A DNA stretch of 64,000 nt. It comes from Nelumbo lutea. Taxonomy: Eukaryota; Streptophyta; Magnoliopsida; Proteales; Nelumbonaceae. Each line of letters opens with the position of its first letter. Within the stretch, counting starts at the first letter, position 1. The stretch is from NCBI GenBank assembly GCA_022828595.1, contig JAKGHH010000006.1, positions 13,326,499 to 13,390,498 on the forward strand, read 5' to 3'. A program made the translations under genes and the position numbers. Below, in pieces: positions 60,955 to 64,000 of the stretch. The notes beneath the pieces are model-generated. The model worked only from the letters and a program-made list of their open reading frames with translations, ran no database searches and was not told where the DNA came from.

Positions 60955-62404
60955 TTAAGATAGCTAGGACCCATGGTTTGCGACTGGGCTCGTCTCACCA
61001 TGGACTTCACATCAGAAAACTCTACAATCCATCTACAAGGGCAAACATGCAAGGGCCCAAGGCCCATCAGTCTTGCAACACTAACAAAGCAAAGAGGAGA
61101 TCCAGATCAACCCATATTCATGCACATGGACTCAAATTGGACCAGGCCATCCTTAGCTAACAGCAGCCCAGATGGGCCTAGAGACTTCCAAAGCCACCAT
61201 CAACTCCTTCAGCACTATGGCAACGTGTTCAAAGAACCCCAAGGACTGCCACCGCGCCGGGAGCATGACCACCGCATCCCCCTCATGCCGGGATCAGCCC
61301 CGACCAATGCAAGACCCTACCGATACCCTTACTTTCAGAAATCTGAAATCGAGAAGCAAGTTCAAGATATGCTTAAGCAAGGGATAATACAGCCTAGTCA
61401 CAACCCTTTCTCGTCACCGTTACTATTACTCAAGAAAAAGGATGGGATGTGGCAGTTTTGTATTGATTACAGAGCCCTTAACAACATCACCATTAAAGAC
61501 CGATTCCCGATACCAATCATTGATGAGCTGCTTGATGAACTCAGTCAAGCCACCTAATTCTCAAAACTGGATTTATGAGCTGGGTATCATCAAATAAGGG
61601 TACATAGGGAGGATGTTCACAAAACAACTTTCAGGACACATGATGGCCGCTGAGTTTCGGGTCATGCCTTTTGGGCTGACCAATGTTCCAGCCACATTTC
61701 AAGCCTTGATGAATGGCATATTCCGGCCATATTTATATAAGTTCATCCTTGTTTTCTTTGACGACATATTGGTCTACAGCCCCAATTGGGAGGAACATCT
61801 GAACCATCTACAGGTCACCCTTGCAACACTTGACGCCCACCAGCTATTCGCTAAAGAGTCCAAGTGCTCCTTTGGACAAAACCAAGTTCACTACTTGGGA
61901 CATGTTGTAGAAAAGGGGACTGTAGCGGCTGACCCAGATAAAATCTCCAGTATACTGGGCTGGCCACAACCCAAATGTGTGAAAGAATTGAGGGCCTTCT
62001 TGGGACTGTCCGGGTACTACCGCCGCTTCATAAAAAACTACGGCCTAATAGCTACCCCATTGACCCAATTGCTGAAACAAGACACTTTTAACTGGTCAAA
62101 CCAGGCCCAACAAGCTTTTGAGCAATTGAAACAAGTAGTTGTGAGCCCTCCAACATTAGCACTGCCCGATTTCACAAAGGATTTCATCATTGAGTGTGAT
62201 GCCTCGGGTCAAGGTGTTGGGGCTGTTCTCATGCAAGAGGGGCGACCACTAGCCTTTTTCAGCAAGGCCTTAACATCACAAAAGTGGGGTACGACTACAG
62301 AACAACAACGCTGGATATCCAAGCTACTGGGGTACGACTACAGAATCGAATACAAAGCAGGGACTGCTAACCGAGTGGTGGACGCCCTCTCACGGCACCC
62401 ATAG
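60955..62404 (+). pseudogene. Gypsy reverse transcriptase and RNase H
   Basis: RT opens HDHRIPLMPGSAPTNARPYR, then EKQVQDMLKQGIIQPSHNPF and WQFCIDYRALNNITIKDRFP. TAA (61555) and TGA (61576) follow. The first catalytic Asp (FSKLDL) lies between them. A frame break at about 61650 is followed by EFRVMPFGLTN and FDDILVYS with the catalytic FDD. RNase H keeps ECDASGQGVGAVLMQEGRPL, but after KALTSQ it jumps to EQQRWISKLLGYDYRIEY. About 60 residues with the remaining catalytic acids are missing. It ends DALSRHP. Confidence 0.9.
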
Positions 62405-62491
62405 TCATTTCAATTACTAGTATCTTCCCCAACTTCTCCACTCCTGGATCTACTGCGAAAAGAAGCCCAACCCCATAAGGAGTTATAGTAG

Positions 62492-63852
62492 TTGAAGGCC
62501 CAAGTATTGGCAAATCCCTCACTGCACCCCGGGTACATAATTAAGAATGATCTACTCTTCTTCAAAGGATGCCTGGAAATCCCGGCAACCTTTGCTTATC
62601 TCAGAAAGCTCCTGAAATTATTCCATGCCTCACCCACGGGTGGCCACTCTGGCATCCTACAAACACAAAAGCTCATTGCCACACAATTTCATTGGAAAGG
62701 CATGTGTACATCTATCCAGAACTTCATAGCCGAGTGTGCAGTATGCCAACAAAACAAGTCAGCCACTACAACACCAGCAAGCCTCTTGCAACCACTCCCA
62801 ATACCAACCCAAGTATGGGATGATATATCAATGGATTTCATCATGGGATTGCCCATTTCTACTGGCAAAATAGTTATCCTTGTGGTAGTAGATAGACTGA
62901 CAAGATACAGTCATTTCCTACCTCTATCACACCCATTTACAGCAGCCACAGTTGCTGAATTATTCCTCCGGGAAATTGTGCGCCTACATGGGCTCCCCAA
63001 CTCAATTGTATCAGACAGGGACCCTATCTTTATGAGTCGTTTCCAGGCTGAGCTTTTCCGCCTACACGGGGTTAAACTATTCAAGTCAACTAGCTACCAC
63101 CCCCAATCTGATGGACAGACAAAGGCGGTTAACAAGAGTCTTGAAACATATCTGAGATGCTTCGTGGGAGATCGACCAAGACAATGGGTGAAGTGGATCC
63201 ACTGGGCCGAACGGTGGTACAACACCACTTTCCATAGCGCTGCGGGGATGACACCCTTCAGAGCTTTATATGGTCGGGACCCTCCCCCTCTACTTCCTTA
63301 TGAAAAAGGAACCACCATAGTAGTGGTCGTTGAAGAACAGCTAACGCAACGGGATGAGGTGCTAAGGGAACTGAGACATCATCTCTTATAGGCACAGCAA
63401 TGGATGAAGCACACCTGTGATAAACACCACAAGAATGTCCAATATGAAGTATGTGGGTGTTTCTCAAATTACAACCCTTTAGGCAGATTTTGGTTGCAAG
63501 CCGACAGTGGAACAAACTCAGCCCGCTCTATTTTGACCCATTTAAAATCCTGGAGAGAATAGGATCAGTGGCCTACAAACTGGACCTCCCGGCAACATCC
63601 AAACTGCACCCTGTATTCCATATCTCCTTACTGAAGAAGGGGCCGAAATCAGGAGTCATTACAAGTGTGACCTTTCCCATATTTTCAGAAGAAGGACAAG
63701 TGCAGACTGAGCCAACCCGCATCATTGATTTCAGATGGGTGCGCTGGGGAGGCAGAGTCATACAAGAGTCATTAGTTGTTTGGTCTAACCTTCCGGAAGA
63801 GGATGCAACCTGGGAATCCTACTTAGATCTCAATCTAATTTTCCTACATTAG
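62492..63852 (+). pseudogene. Gypsy integrase with C-terminal chromodomain
   Basis: The integrase zinc finger is represented by FHASPTGGHSGILQTQKLI and AECAVCQQNK. The core has SMDFIMGLPISTGK, VDRLTRYSHFLPL, SDRDPIFMS and HPQSDGQTKAVNKSLETYL, where the usual DGQTExxN Glu is Lys, so the DDE triad is broken. After a stop at 63391 the frame shifts to the C-terminal domain (QWNKLSPLYFDPFKILERIG, LHPVFHISLLKK) and a chromodomain-like end (DFRWVRWGGRVIQESLVVW, LPEEDATWESYLDL). Chromodomains direct such integrases to heterochromatin. Confidence 0.9.
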
Positions 63853-63889
63853 ACCTTGAGGGCAAGGTCGCTCTAAAGGAAGGGGGGTT

Positions 63890-64000
63890 TGTCAAGACCG
63901 CTAGAGCATACCAACAGAAGGCAGTTAAGCAGTTTTACAAGAGGAGGCCACGTCAACACAACTAACCATCCACTTGTAACAACTTCCTTGTAACAACTGT
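63890..64000 (+). repeat. Gypsy 3' LTR, first 111 bp
   Basis: Begins TGTCAAGACCGC and follows the 5' LTR at 59346, sharing CCAACAGAAGGCAGTTAAGC and GAGGAGGCCACGTCA. It runs off the window; by comparison about 165 bp remain. Confidence 0.92.

Larger units (their letters stand above)
59346..64000 (+). mobile_element. Ty3/gypsy chromovirus (chromodomain retrotransposon), right LTR cut by the window end
   Basis: 5' LTR 59346-59620 (TGTCAAGAC...CCTAACA, 275 bp), primer site TGGTATTAGAGCC (59624-59636), gag, protease, RT, RNase H, integrase and chromodomain in gypsy order, a polypurine tract AAAGGAAGGGGGG (63875-63887), and the 3' LTR from 63890. The predicted full length is about 4.8 kb. Small size and short LTRs suggest the Reina group, with low confidence. 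The first 111 bp of the two LTRs differ at about eight positions, so it is clearly older than the non-autonomous element at 31949. Stops and one frameshift make it non-autonomous. It lies in sense with CYP22. Confidence 0.92.

Noticed and set aside
1..64000. A CRISPR array, defence island, biosynthetic cluster or other bacterial-type system
   Set aside because: The content is plant nuclear DNA with introns and retrotransposons. I saw no regularly spaced repeats with unique spacers and no clustered enzyme genes.

Overview
The window is nuclear DNA of a flowering plant. It is AT-rich, has GT-AG introns, and is crowded with plant-type Ty1/copia and Ty3/gypsy LTR retrotransposons, L1-type LINEs, a Mutator-like element and a MITE. 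The sequence alone does not fix the species. I found no CRISPR array, operon, bacterial gene, tRNA or rRNA.

One host gene is clear, on the + strand: a spliceosomal cyclophilin of the CYP22 / PPIH (USA-CyP, cyclophilin H) family. Its start codon is at 11251. Five coding exons are visible: 11251-11414, a 24-nt microexon 19802-19825, 29422-29509, 47188-47280 and 47978-48010. They join in frame through canonical GT-AG sites and give about 134 of the roughly 200 residues usual for the family. The last third is not in the window, so intron 5 runs past 64000. Intron lengths are 8.4, 9.6, 17.7, 0.7 and at least 16 kb, and nearly all of the extra length is transposon sequence.

Layout. 1-11.0 kb: upstream DNA with two decayed LINE tails and a decayed Mutator-like transposase (3968-6106, - strand). 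Intron 1 (11.4-19.8 kb): LINE pieces, one of which has lost its whole reverse transcriptase, and a 227-bp MITE with an exact target-site duplication. Intron 2 (19.8-29.4 kb): a LINE split by an LTR-like insert, then two truncated copia elements. Intron 3 (29.5-47.2 kb): a long-LTR copia family (A, B) with a young non-autonomous LTR element (31949-34609) nested in an LTR, a LINE tail fused to a copia element, an opposite-strand copia element, and a 100-bp-arm inverted repeat. Intron 5 (48.0 kb to the end): copia E, copia D with a piece of copia C inside it, and a chromodomain gypsy element running off the end.

The transposon genes are all broken by stops, frameshifts or deletions. Eight of nine copia copies lie antisense to the host gene. 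I see no new multi-gene system. The points of interest are how the host gene survives these introns, and several well-bounded insertions. All homology calls are by eye from remembered family motifs; no search was run.
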